Source of the DNA: Scolanthus callimorphus
Taxonomy: Eukaryota > Cnidaria > Anthozoa > Actiniaria > Edwardsiidae
DNA: 64,000 bases
Assembly (NCBI GenBank): GCA_033964015.1
Contig: CM066922.1
Coordinates: 26,344,961 to 26,408,960, forward strand
Direction of reading: 5' to 3'
The notes below the pieces were generated by a model, which was not told the origin of the DNA, did no database searches, and saw only the letters and a list, made by a program, of their open reading frames with translations. Numbering within the stretch: the stretch's first letter is position 1; every line of letters begins with the position of its first letter. Position numbers and translations under genes: made by a program. Shown one piece after another: positions 43,512 through 53,017 of this stretch.

Positions 43512-43973
43512 ATGTCAACATCAGCAAAAGATGGTGGAGCTCATCGTATGGCTATGGTTCCTGATTATTTAGTAAACATGCTGCGTACCAAGCAAAAAGT
43601 GGAAACGGCACCCCAATACCGTGTACTGGCACGACTCGATGGAGAAATGCAAGCCATCTTGAATGACACTTCACTTCCTCCTGATGTCAAAGTACAACGT
43701 TACGATCAAATTCTACAACGTTACAACCGGCTAACAAGACAAGTAAAAGACAAAAGCCCATTATCTTTACTAAAAAGGATGAAACAGCAGCAACAAGATG
43801 ATGATGATGACATTGAAGAAGAGGATTTGGTTTTACCTTTCCCTCCTACCAAGACACCTGCTACTCCAAAAACAAAGCGTTTACCAACAACACCATCCGG
43901 GACACCACGAAGACGTTCCGTTAGTGTACCGAGAAGAAAGCCTCGACCCCTCCGAGAATGGCAACCGTTTTAA
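43512..43973 (+). CDS. Polinton protein of unknown function, 153 aa
   Basis: The ATG at 43512 follows the previous gene by ~50 bp. N-terminal half (about 15-85): helical, MVPDYLVNMLRTKQ and LDGEMQAILNDTSL, resembling a small conserved domain seen beside Polinton capsid genes. Then a poly-Gln/poly-Asp/Glu stretch (about 92-105) and a Thr/Pro/Arg-rich tail with TPSGTPRRRS motifs, resembling proline-directed phosphorylation sites. Likely a DNA- or capsid-associated protein by location; function unknown. Intact. Confidence 0.65.
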   Translation: MSTSAKDGGAHRMAMVPDYLVNMLRTKQKVETAPQYRVLARLDGEMQAILNDTSLPPDVKVQRYDQILQRYNRLTRQVKDKSPLSLLKRMKQQQQDDDDDIEEEDLVLPFPPTKTPATPKTKRLPTTPSGTPRRRSVSVPRRKPRPLREWQPF

Positions 43974-44006
43974 GAAAAAAGAGACAGTGTTATGCTCTCA
44001 ATAGCT

Positions 44007-44012
44007 TTTATT
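44007..44012 (-). terminator. polyadenylation signal, minus-strand genes
   Basis: AATAAA on the minus strand about 55 bp after the stop of the 207-aa gene. Confidence 0.55.
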
Positions 44013-44051
44013 ATTACAAGAAGTTTATAACTGTAATGTCCTTGTATTATT

Positions 44052-44057
44052 AATAAA
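44052..44057 (+). terminator. polyadenylation signal, plus-strand genes
   Basis: AATAAA about 80 bp after the 153-aa gene. It lies beyond the minus-strand signal at 44007-44012, so the convergent transcripts would overlap at their 3' ends. Confidence 0.55.
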
Positions 44058-44065
44058 AAGAGTTC

Positions 44066-44689
44066 TTACACCATGTATCGTATTTGCTTGAGCCACTTCC
44101 AGAATACGGTCACTTCAACACGTGGGCAATGGACAGCGCTTGCAAAGGGTAGAAATACGTGAAAACCACAACTTGTAGATGACATATAAAAGTTCATATC
44201 ATCCTCTTGAGCATAGGTCTTGAAAAGAACATCAAATTTGGGGCACCCATAATCCTCCAAATTGACATTGGGAATATTGAGTCTGTCCAGCAATCGCTTC
44301 TCGTGACATCCTCCCTTGTACGCGATAGTTCCATTGGACTTAAGGTCTTTCTTGTACCAGTCTTGTACCACTTGATCCAGTTCCGTGTAGGGTAGAGAAT
44401 GCTTCAACGTGAAGTCAAATCGTAGACGGTGTATCATATATGCCTTCTTGGCACCTGCAAAGTCTTTTGCATTTTTCAGTTCTTGAAATTTGATCGGAAA
44501 CGTAAAGTGCTGTCCCTTGACATTCTCGTCATCAAAGATAATTCCTGCTTCCTTGCACCAGAATTCGTTCTGCACGCAGTAACCATCTAAGTCAAGTATT
44601 GCCTGGATATCCTCTAATGTACTCTCCGCGCACTCATTCTGATTCTTCTCTCTGTTCTTCCATGTTGTTGGGTAGGCTGTGGTCATCAT
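44066..44689 (-). CDS. exonuclease-like/unknown Polinton protein, 207 aa
   Basis: ATG-ATG start at 44689, intact. Features: ILDLDGYCVQNEFWCKEAGI near the N-terminus, a central RLRFDFTL, then A-Y-K-G-G-C-H-E-K-R-L-L and N-L-E-D-Y-G-C-P-K-F. The order 'acidic strand, KE, KG-EK-LL, LE-GCP' resembles a family of small ORFs in invertebrate Polintons and related elements that I believe has a DEDD/RNase H-like exonuclease fold; this is from memory, and the metal ligands are not all identified. It overlaps the upstream 72-aa gene by 56 bp in another frame. Confidence 0.55.
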   Translation of the reverse strand: MMTTAYPTTWKNREKNQNECAESTLEDIQAILDLDGYCVQNEFWCKEAGIIFDDENVKGQHFTFPIKFQELKNAKDFAGAKKAYMIHRLRFDFTLKHSLPYTELDQVVQDWYKKDLKSNGTIAYKGGCHEKRLLDRLNIPNVNLEDYGCPKFDVLFKTYAQEDDMNFYMSSTSCGFHVFLPFASAVHCPRVEVTVFWKWLKQIRYMV

Positions 44690-44852
44690 TATTAATTAAT
44701 TCCGCTGCTTGCGAAAATAGACTGGAAAATTCTTCATCTTGAATTGGCTGTGCAGCTTGCGAGAATAGAAGTGTACACCCTAGGCCAATACCTAGAGTTG
44801 TCCCAAGTGCTGTCCCGAATGCTTTTGCAAGCGACGTTAAGAAACTGTCCAT
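44634..44852 (-). CDS. small hydrophobic protein, 72 aa
   Basis: First ATG after the minus-strand promoter at 44935-44989. Residues 8-30 are Gly/Ala/Leu-rich (AFGTALGTTLGIGLGCTLLF), a likely membrane or amphipathic segment. The rest contains two F-S-Q-A-A repeats in an acidic, Asn-rich tail. It overlaps the next gene by 56 bp. Function unknown; a membrane protein is plausible. Confidence 0.5.
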   Translation of the reverse strand: MDSFLTSLAKAFGTALGTTLGIGLGCTLLFSQAAQPIQDEEFSSLFSQAAELINNDDHSLPNNMEEQREESE

Positions 44853-44934
44853 AAAATATCTCTTCTTCTTCTTCTTCTTCTTGTAACGTGTCGAGAGCTT
44901 TTGCGAAAGTGAAGATGATCGGCTTCAGCGCACT

Positions 44935-44989
44935 CTTTTATATACACTTTCTGAATGACGTCATCAAAATACTGTACTCTGATTGGTGG
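44935..44989 (-). promoter_or_regulatory. Polinton right promoter: CCAAT, CRE, TATA
   Basis: On the minus strand: CCACCAATCAG (44979-44989), TGACGTCA (44956-44963) inside GATGACGTCATTC, and TATATAAAAG (44935-44944), about 83 bp before the ATG at 44852. The architecture and the 13-mer match the left promoter at 27250-27327, in opposite orientation. Confidence 0.7.
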
Positions 44990-45079
44990 ATCCATGTTCA
45001 AAGGGTCTCCTCTGTTTCATCGCTGGTAAACCCGCTATAAAAATATGTGGGGGGGGGGGGGGGAGATGGGTGGGTCCCC

Positions 45080-46796
45080 TCAAAAGAGTCCATCAATAGG
45101 ACGTCTTCGAAAGTCCATCCCAACAGGATAGATGTATTTACTCCACTCTTTGTCCACGAGGTGTCCATCGTGAGTGTACAAGTTCTTCCAGAAGGTACCA
45201 TCCCTGCGCATGAGATACGCCTTGCGTGGATCTGTATACTGACTGTCAAACACCTTGCGCGTATCCACGATCAGATGCTGGTACTGGGGTGTGGCTGAAA
45301 ACAGGGTTATAAGCAGCGATTGAATGGTATACCCCTTGCCCCATCCCCCTGCTACATCATCGTACACGTAGACCACTTCTTTCAAAGCTTCGCACAAGTA
45401 TCGTCCCCAGTTCTCCTTGGTCACTTTACTCCATTCCACTTTCTTTTTGTCGATCGGTGATGTTGCAAATCCACCAAGGATTGAGGTGATGACGGTGTAA
45501 ACCCACCCACGAAGGTAAAATGTGCATTGGCGACGATCGTACGTGATAACGTAGCAAGATACACTCTACGATCATCCATTCCCTCGACGTCCTCTTTCTC
45601 AGGGTTGGTCAGCGGTATTTTCACCTTTTCCTCCTTCTTCTCGTGTCTTATACAGGCCATCTTGTACCATTCCTCCATCTTGACACGAAGCATGTTATGC
45701 CCTTGGGTCATCAACGCTGTTAACGTGTCCATACCGGCGCGACGAATTGAGCTGGTATGACGTATAACACGACAACCCAATCGATGTAACTCTTTCAGTA
45801 GGCCTGGTGCAATCATACGTGGAGATATAGCCTTTTGCAGTTGCTGTAGGAGCTCCGGTGAGAAGTCATCCCACAAATACACATTTTTGTCATCTCCCTT
45901 AAAGTAGGTGAGCCATGAGCTCAAGTCTGGATTAGTGCCGTGACGTTTCTGGTACGCTTCTCTCCATAAGGGATGCGCCAAATTATCACACACCTCGTAA
46001 AAGATCCCTGTCACCAACTGACTCATCACAGTCTCGCCACTCTTCGTCCAACTCTGATTGTATTTACGCATCTGGTTTTGATGTGACTCTTTCAGTTTAA
46101 GACGCTCCCGTATCGCCATCGCTTCGGATGCACTTCCAAGCATGCTTTGAAACTGTTCTCCAACTTCAAGGATCTCGTACGTCTTCTCATTTCTATCACC
46201 ATCAACGTGTTCCACAGTCATACCGCCAAATTCATCCTCGACGTAACACACCGCTGTCTTGGCCAACTTCACCACTTCTTTCCACAAATCCGCTGCCACA
46301 AAAGGAATGTCCTTAATCTCTTCTTCACCTCCTCCTTCTTCCTCCTTCACTTTTCTCACTCTCTTACAGTACTCTGTCTCAGCTGCTTCACCTTGACGTA
46401 TGACCCATCGCGCCACGTAATCCGCTAAACGGAACAGGTACAACGTACGATCCCCATAATACATCTCCTGAGCATGCCATTTCTTTGCTTGACCCATGAA
46501 CAATGTTTTCTCTTCTTCCACGTTCACTCTCTCCATACGCAGGACCTCAAGCTTTGACACAACGTTCTTGATGCATCGATGACAAGATAAACCATGAAGA
46601 CATCCTACCGATACAAAATCGGCAAGAACACTTCGCCAAGCAAAATCGCATAATCTTTTGGCTTCAAATGGCTCGTCAACAAGAATGGACATCCAATACG
46701 ACCATTATAATGTACACAATAGTGCATCAAACTTCGAGTAAAATGCTCCATCTCCCATTGCAACTTCCATTCTTGCTCAAACTGAGTTCCGCGCAT
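45080..46796 (-). pseudogene. large uncharacterised Polinton protein, two frameshifts
   Basis: The ATG at 46796 (KMRGTQFEQEW) follows a CTATAAAAA word by ~35 bp. Frame 1 runs to about 46690, frame 2 from ATG 46692 to about 45520 (most of 423 aa), frame 3 to the stop at 45080; the total is near 570 residues. There is no Walker motif. Visible: CLHGLSCHRC (possible zinc ligands), a Lys/Glu-rich linker (VKEEEGGGEEE), a predicted helical centre, W-L-T-Y-F-K-G-D-D-K and VYVYDDVAGGWGKGYTIQSL near the end. The position next to the right terminal repeat, on the minus strand, and the large size suggest an element-specific protein. I recognise no family. Confidence 0.55.
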
Positions 46797-46841
46797 CTTT
46801 GTGAATACCTCACATCGCTCACACACCAGTTTTTATAGATA

Positions 46842-47568
46842 AAATGCTGGCGTATAAATGCTGGCGTATAAATGCTGGCGTATAAATGCTAGTGTATAAA
46901 GTGCTAGTGTATAAATGCTGGCGTATAAATGCTGGCGGATAAATGCTGGCGTATAAATGCTGGCGTATAAATGCTGGCGTATAAATGCTGGCGTATAAAT
47001 GCTGGCGTATAAATGCTGGCGTATAAAGTGCTGGCGTATAAATGCTGGCGTATAAATGCTGGCGTATAAATGCTGGCGTATAAAGTGCTGGCGTATAAAT
47101 GCTAGTGTATAAAGTGCTAGTGTATAAATGCTAGTGTATAAAGTGCTAGTGTATAAATGCTGGCGTATAAATGCTGGCGTATAAATGCTGGCGTATAAAT
47201 GCTGGCGTATAAATGCTGGCGTATAAATGCTGGCGTATAAATGCTGGCGTATAAATGCTGGCGTATAAATGCTGGCGTATAAATGCTGGCGTATAAATGC
47301 TGGCGTATAAATGCTGGCGTATAAATGCTGGCGTATAAATGCTGGCGTATAAATGCTGGCGTATAAATGCTGGCGTATAAATGCTGGCGTATAAATGCTG
47401 GCGTATAAATGCTGGCGTATAAATGCTGGCGTATAAATGCTGGCGTATAAATGCTGGCGTATAAATGCTGGCGTATAAATGCTGGCGTATAAATGCTGGC
47501 GTATAAATGCTGGCGTATAAATTGGTGCGTATAAATTGGTGCGTATATCCCGACCATATACTACTACT
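46842..47568. repeat. right terminal inverted repeat with 14-bp tandem array
   Basis: About 50 units of the inverted 14-bp sequence (AATGCTGGCGTATA), much more uniform than at the left end; CTAGTG variants cluster at 46885-46915 and 47100-47160. It ends with two ATTGGTGCG variants and the terminus GGTCGG...CATATACTACTACT (reading the plus strand, GCGTATATCCCGACCATATA). TATAAA words are on the plus strand, pointing outward. Confidence 0.9.
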
Positions 47569-47574
47569 TATATC
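47569..47574. repeat. Polinton target-site duplication, right (TATATC)
   Basis: Exact match to 24764-24769, directly outside the right terminus. Confidence 0.85.
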
Positions 47575-47588
47575 CATGAGGAGCTTTA
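47575..47588 (+). repeat. CATGAGGAGCTTTA terminus-like word at the Polinton flank
   Basis: The 14-mer equals the right end (minus strand) of the 2.4-kb insertion in the polymerase gene and shares 12 bases with its left end. Probably the end of another copy or relic of the same element family; its second end is not found nearby. Confidence 0.5.
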
Positions 47589-47699
47589 TGCTGAGACCCC
47601 CGACTGTTTTGGTGCTCTCAGAGCACCAAACTACAGGATACCAAATGTATCAAGACAAAGAAACTGTTGAAGGATAGTACAAGGGGATTAAAGGATAGC

Positions 47700-50335
47700 T
47701 GTCGAGAGTGTTAACTGATGTATCGCCATACTTCGCAGCGCAAAAGCCGTATCAACCTATTAAATGTACATCTTGTTTTCAAGTTATTACTTTGGTATGT
47801 CAGCGCAAAAGTTTTGACCAAATATAGCATCTGAAATAGGCATATAGGCAAGTTAATGCCCCAGTATGAAGCGACATTATAGTTGAATTTTCGCATAAAC
47901 TTTTAAAGCATTACTTTGATATGACTGTTAGCGCAAAAGTCGTGTCCAAAACATAGCATCTGAATAGCATACAGGCAAGTTAATGCCCCAGTATGAAGCG
48001 ACACTATAATTGCATTTTTGCATAAACTTTAAAAGTATTACTTTGGTATGTCAGCGCAAAGTCTTACCAAAATATAGCATCTGAAATTGGCATACAGGCA
48101 GTTAATGCCCCAGTATGAAGCGACACTATAATTACATTTTTGCATAAACGTTTAACTAGCATTACTTTTATATGTTAGCGCAAGTCTTGACCAAAATATA
48201 GCATCTGAAATAGGCATACAGGCAAGTTAATGCCCCAGTATGAAGCGACACTATCTGAAATAGGCATACAGGCAAGTTAATGCCCCAGTATGAAGCGACA
48301 CTATAGTTGAATTTTCGCATAAACTTTTAAAGCATTACTTTGATATGACTGTTAGCGCAAAAGTCGTGACCAAAATATAGCATCTGAAATAGGCATACAG
48401 GCAAGTTTCTGCCCCAGTATGAAGTGACACTATAATTACATTTTTTGCATAAACGTTTAACTAGCATTACTTTATATGTTAGCGCAACAGTCTTGACCAA
48501 AATATGGCATCTGAAATAGGTATACAGGCAAGTTAATGCCCCAGTATGAAGCGACACTATAGTTGCATTTTCGCATAAACTTCTAAAGCATTGCTTTGAT
48601 ATGTTAGCGCAAAAGTCGCGACCAAAATATAGCATCTGAAATAGGCATACAGGCAAGTTAATGCCCCAGTATGAAGCGACACTATAGTTGAATTTTCGCA
48701 TAAACTTTTAAAGCATTACTTTGATATGACTGTTAGCGCAAAAGTCGTGACCAAAACATAGCATCTGAAATAAGCATACAGGCAAGTTAATGCCCCAGTA
48801 TGAAACGACACTATAATTGCATTTTTGCATACACTTTAAAAGTATTACTTTGGTATGTCGCGCAAAAGTCTTACCAAAATATAGCATCTGAAATAGGCAT
48901 ACAGGCAAGTTAATGCCCAGTATGAAGCGACACTATAGTTGCATTTAATCGCATAACTTCTAAAGCATTACTTTGATATGTTAGCGCAAAAGTCGCGACC
49001 AAAATATAGCATCTGAAATAGGCATACACGCAAGTTAATGCCCCAGTATGAAGCGACACTATAGTTGAATTTTCGCATAAACTTTTAAAGCATTACTTTG
49101 ATATGACTGTTAGCGCAAAAGTCGTGACCAAAATATAGCATCTGAAATAGGCATACAGGCAAGTTAATGCCCCAGTATGAAGCGACACTATAATTGCATT
49201 TTTGCATAAACTTTTAAAGCATTACATTGATATTCACTGTTAGCGCAAAAGTCGTGACCAAAATATAGCATCTGAAATAAGCATACAGGCAAGTTAATGC
49301 CCCAGTATGAAGCGACACTATAATTGCATTTTTGCATCAACTTTTGAAAGCATTACTTTGATATGTCAGCGCAAAAGTCGTGACCAAAATATAGCATCTG
49401 AAATAGGCATACAGGCAAGTTAATGCCCCAGTATGAAGCGACACTATAATTGCATTTTGCATAAACTTTAAAAGTATTACTTTGGTATGTCAGCGCAAAA
49501 GTCTTACCAAAATATAGCATCTGAAATTGGCATACAGGCAAGTTAATGCCCCAGTATGAAGCCGCGACACTATAATTACATTTTTGCATAAACGTTTAAC
49601 TAGCATTACTTTTATATGTTAGCGCACAGTCTTGACCACAATATAGCATCTGAAATAGGCATACAGGCAAGTTAATGCCACAGTATGAAGCGACACTATA
49701 GTTGCATTTTCGCATAAACTTCTAAAGCATTACGTTGATGTTAGCGCAAAAGTCGCGACCAAAATATAGCATCTGAAATAGGCATACAGGCAAGTTAATG
49801 CCCCAGTATGAAGCGACACTATAATTGCATTTTTTGCATAAGCGTTTAACTAGCATTACTTTGATATGTTAGCGCAACAGTCTGGACCAAAATATAGCAT
49901 CTGAAATAGGCATACAGGCAAGTTAATGCCCCAGTATGAAGCGACACTATAGCTGAATTTTCGCACAAACTTTTAAAGCATTACTTTGATATGTTAGCGC
50001 AAAAGTCGTGACCAAAATATAGCGTCTGAAATAAGCATACAGTCAAGTTAATGCCCAGTATGAAGCGACACTATAATTGCATTTTTGTATAAACGTTTAA
50101 AGCATTACAGACTTGGATATGTTAGCGCAAAAGTCGTGACCAAAATATAGCATCTGAAATAGGCATACAGGCAAGTTAATGCCCCAGTATGAAGCTACAC
50201 TATTGCATTCTTTGTTATACTTTTAAATCATTTCCTTTGATAGGCTTCGATAAGCGCTAAAGTCAGGCAAGCTAATGCCCCAGTTTGAAGCGACACCATT
50301 GCATATTTACTTTTGATATCTCAGCGCAAAAAGTC
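47700..50335 (+). repeat. ~126-bp satellite (about 20 units)
   Basis: Units run AGGCATACAGGCAAGTTAAT, GCCCCAGTATGAAGCGACAC, TATA(G/A)TTGCATTTTCGCATA, AAAGCATTACTTTGATATG, TTAGCGCAAAAGTCGTGACC, AAAATATAGCATCTGAAAT. Single-base indels between units break every frame. The minus-strand peptides (NLPVCLFQMLYFG) are artefacts. Edge units at both ends are more diverged. Confidence 0.9.
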
Positions 50336-50438
50336 GTAACAATTTCCAGGTTCTAGGTTAGATACAGAAGTACTTCGCAGGTGAAGGTGAAGTCGAAAGA
50401 AAAGCGAAAACCGACAAGGATTCATCATTTCTCTCATG

Positions 50439-52387
50439 TCAAAGATACGCCCTTAGCTTTCCCGCCACTATGCTCTGTCTATTATGATAGATATATGATA
50501 CCCCTGGATTCATTTCCGGTACAACTTGCAAGGTTACCTCCTCCCTTAGAGGTATATCCTTGTTTCCGATTCCTGACAAGGATAGCCCAACTTCTCTTTT
50601 CTCCACATCGAGGCTCTCCGCAAGATTCCTTGTAACTAGCGTAACTTGACTACCAGGATCCTCCAGACAATTGACCAACACCGACTGACCAGATCTGTCC
50701 TTAATCACAACTTGTTTTACCGGAAGTGCGACAAATTCCCTTTGGCTGTTGAATATCCAGAGGCCTGGTGACTAGTCAACCCTTGAGCCCGGTGAATAGC
50801 CTGGGCCTGGGGACCATTGTTCCAGCGAAACCCTCTGTCGACCCTGACCCATTAACTTGATCATCCGATCTTGTTTGCACCTCCATATCCCTGACTGGTG
50901 CGACCTGTGCGCTGGTGCGATGCAGCAAAGTATGGTGTTTAGTTTTCCTTTCACAGCCCTCGACTTCACATTGCACTTTCCTCCTGCACTTATGGGCCAG
51001 ATGTTGTCACCTAAACACCTGAAACAAGCCCCTTTACTCATGACTTCAGACTTCCGTTTTTCCAGCGTCATCCCTTTGAAGACCGAACACCTTTCTGGGT
51101 ATTGTGACCCTTTTTTACACACCCAACACAATTTCTTGGTTGTATTTCCATCATTATGATCCGCTGTGTTGTCATCCTGTGTGCCAATTCCAGCGAATTT
51201 CTTAGTGCTCTGACTCGAGCTCTGGCTCTGCTCCACACACTTGATATTGCTATCAGCTTTCTCAGCAATGCAAACCCTCTTGCGCAACCATTCACAAAAC
51301 ACTATGAGATCCGTTCCCATTCCTTTCTCTTCTTTGTATTTCGTCCACGCAAAAACCGTATCCAATGGCAATTTAGAAAGCACAATTTTCAATCTCCTTG
51401 GATCATCCAAATGCTTGACCTTGTCAGGCCCCATTGCCTCCACAATAAGGGCATGCGCTTGCAACTCGTCATAAACTTCCTCAACCCTTTTATGTCCTTC
51501 GCAGATACCTTTGCTAAATTTTCGATAGCACTTAAATGAATCTCTTCTAGCTCTTCTTCCGATCCAAACCTATTCTCCAGTGCCTTTAATATAAGAGGAT
51601 ATGACTTTCCATCAAAAGGAAACCCTTTAATGCAATCCATCGCCGGTCCCGAAAGGTGGCGCTCTAGAATAGCTAATTTCACAATCTCATCATAATAAGG
51701 TTGTTTATCCACAACTGCCATAAAAGTTTGGATAAATCTTCTCCAATTTTCCTTCTCCCCTTTAAACACTGGGATTGGAACCAGGTGTTTGCCCCAATCA
51801 ACGGTGGATAATAGAAATGTGGAAGACCTGATTTTGCTTGAGCACCCGAAGAAGAATTAATATTCATGAGCGGCTCATTAACAACTTGCCCTTTCTCAAC
51901 TTGCTCCTTTTCATCCGTTTTTTCCAAAGGCGGCTTTATATCCTTAACCTTGGACTCCTTAGTCGATAATACTGACTTCGTAGGCTCCTTAGTTGGAGAA
52001 TACCTGGAACTCGTAGACTTTGGCGAAGTTGTCGTCGACTTGAAGTCGACTCTGCTGGCAAATTCTCCAAATAAATCTCTGCATTCGTAACACACTCTAT
52101 GCATTTACGCTCAACTTTCAACATTTTCAACGCAGAATTCTCTATTTCCTCGCTGTCTTCTAACATTTCGACGTAATGATCGTTATACTTATGTAAACCC
52201 TCTAATGCCTTGTACAACGAGTCGATAAACTTATGAACAATTCGTCGGTTCCCTTCATTCTCAATTATTTCATCTAACTGGTTGATGATTTTAGAAACAT
52301 GCGATATTTGCCACTTCGCCCCGATTTAGCCCTCCGTCTCCGCTCATTTGCGGCCCCACTGCTTTCGGACATAGCTTCGGCTTCCAT
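50439..52387 (-). pseudogene. BEL/Pao retrotransposon gag-protease remnant
   Basis: It starts at an ATG (52387, MEAEAMSESSGAANERRRRA). A helical gag region follows (EGLHKYNDHYVEMLEDSEEI), then an FKGEKENWRRFIQTF block typical of the DUF1759 gag domain of BEL/Pao elements. Next come CWVCKKGSQYPERC and CFRCLGDN zinc-knuckle relics, and a DUF1758-type aspartic protease start (CLEDPGSQVTLVTRNLAESL; D-P-G-S replaces D-S/T-G). The reading frame changes at least four times. It is truncated after the protease; no reverse transcriptase or 3' LTR is seen before the satellite at 50335. Confidence 0.8.
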
Positions 52388-52414
52388 ATTACTCCCAATT
52401 GAGTCCCAATTGCC

Positions 52415-52432
52415 TCCCGGGTTTCGGCAGCA
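52415..52432 (-). other. primer-binding site, tRNA-Phe type
   Basis: On the minus strand TGCTGCCGAAACCCGGGA matches the complement of a eukaryotic tRNA-Phe 3' end (TGGTGCCGAAACCCGGGA) with one mismatch. It lies between the putative 5' LTR and the gag start, where a primer-binding site is expected. Confidence 0.7.
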
Positions 52433-52434
52433 GA

Positions 52435-52671
52435 TGAAATTACGATAACCACTCGTATACTCCCCGGTTCAAACGTTTATTATTTCTGCCCTTCACTCGC
52501 TGTTGCGTGTTCACCGAGCGTGACTTACAAGGTGTGAATTCTCATCAACAACACGTTACGACAACTTTATTATAAATTGCGACAGGTATTACAAATTGCG
52601 ACAATTAGTACAAATTGCGACTGTACACACGTGGCCTTACGTACCGCGATGACAGTAATGCTGGTATTACA
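52435..52671 (-). repeat. putative 5' LTR of the BEL/Pao remnant
   Basis: Bounded on the inside by the tRNA-Phe-type site (ends ...CGTAATTTCA) and on the outside by TGTAATACC on the minus strand. It contains AATAATAAACG (polyadenylation-like) and three GTCGCAATTTGTA-type direct repeats. No second LTR is available to confirm the ends. Confidence 0.5.
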
Positions 52672-52681
52672 GTAATGATTC

Positions 52682-52712
52682 GAGCTCCGCTTTTAGGCAT
52701 TGCCTAAATCTA
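52682..52712 (+). repeat. GGAGCTCC-family repeat, left half (interrupted)
   Basis: GAGCTCCGCTTTTAGGCATTG then CCTAAATCTA. The remainder of the family sequence (AAATCTATATATTAT) reappears at 53019-53033 after the LINE insertion. Confidence 0.65.
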
Positions 52713-53017
52713 AGGGGTGCAGGGAGCATAACAGAATTTAAATCTAAGCTGAAAACTCATCTTTTTAGGCTCAATTTTAATTAGTATTATCTTAGTTTTT
52801 TATGATTTTTACTTATTTTTACCCTGTTTTTACCATATATTATTTTACACTTCATGTAATTGCCATTCTCTTTTTTATTTTATTTTATTAAGTGTTACGA
52901 TTTTACTCATTTTTATTTTGTTTTAACTATATTATGATTTTTCATTGTATTTATGTCATTCTAGTTGTAAAGCGCTTAGAACGGTCGTATAAGCGCTATA
53001 TAAATGTATATTATTAT
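52713..53017 (+). mobile_element. 5'-truncated LINE 3' end with target duplication
   Basis: Begins with codons for ITEFKSKLKTHLFRLNFN, the common C-terminus of CR1/L2-type reverse transcriptases, then an AT-rich 3' UTR ending AGCGCTATATAAATGTATAT plus (TTA)n. The 8-bp word TAAATCTA flanks it (52705-52712 and 53018-53025) as a target-site duplication, and the host sequence is a known short repeat cut in two. Confidence 0.75.

Larger units (their letters stand above)
24770..47568. mobile_element. Polinton/Maverick (adintovirus-like) element, 22.8 kb
   Basis: The ends are AGTAGTATATG (left) and its inverted form CATATACTACTACT (right; one extra AGT), followed at both ends by a GGGATATACGC word and oppositely oriented 14-bp repeat arrays. 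The AG...CT ends, the 6-bp duplication and the gene set (protein-primed PolB, retroviral-type integrase, packaging ATPase, adenain-like protease, double and single jelly-roll capsid proteins) are together diagnostic of Polintons. Nine or more genes are present. The polymerase, one small virion gene and one minus-strand gene are broken, while integrase and capsid module are open. It has itself been invaded by a MITE, a fold-back element, a LINE fragment and a 2.4-kb element. Confidence 0.93.

Noticed and set aside
48327..49589. NLPVCLFQMLYFG repeat peptides
   Set aside because: Translation of the 126-bp satellite; frames break at every unit indel.
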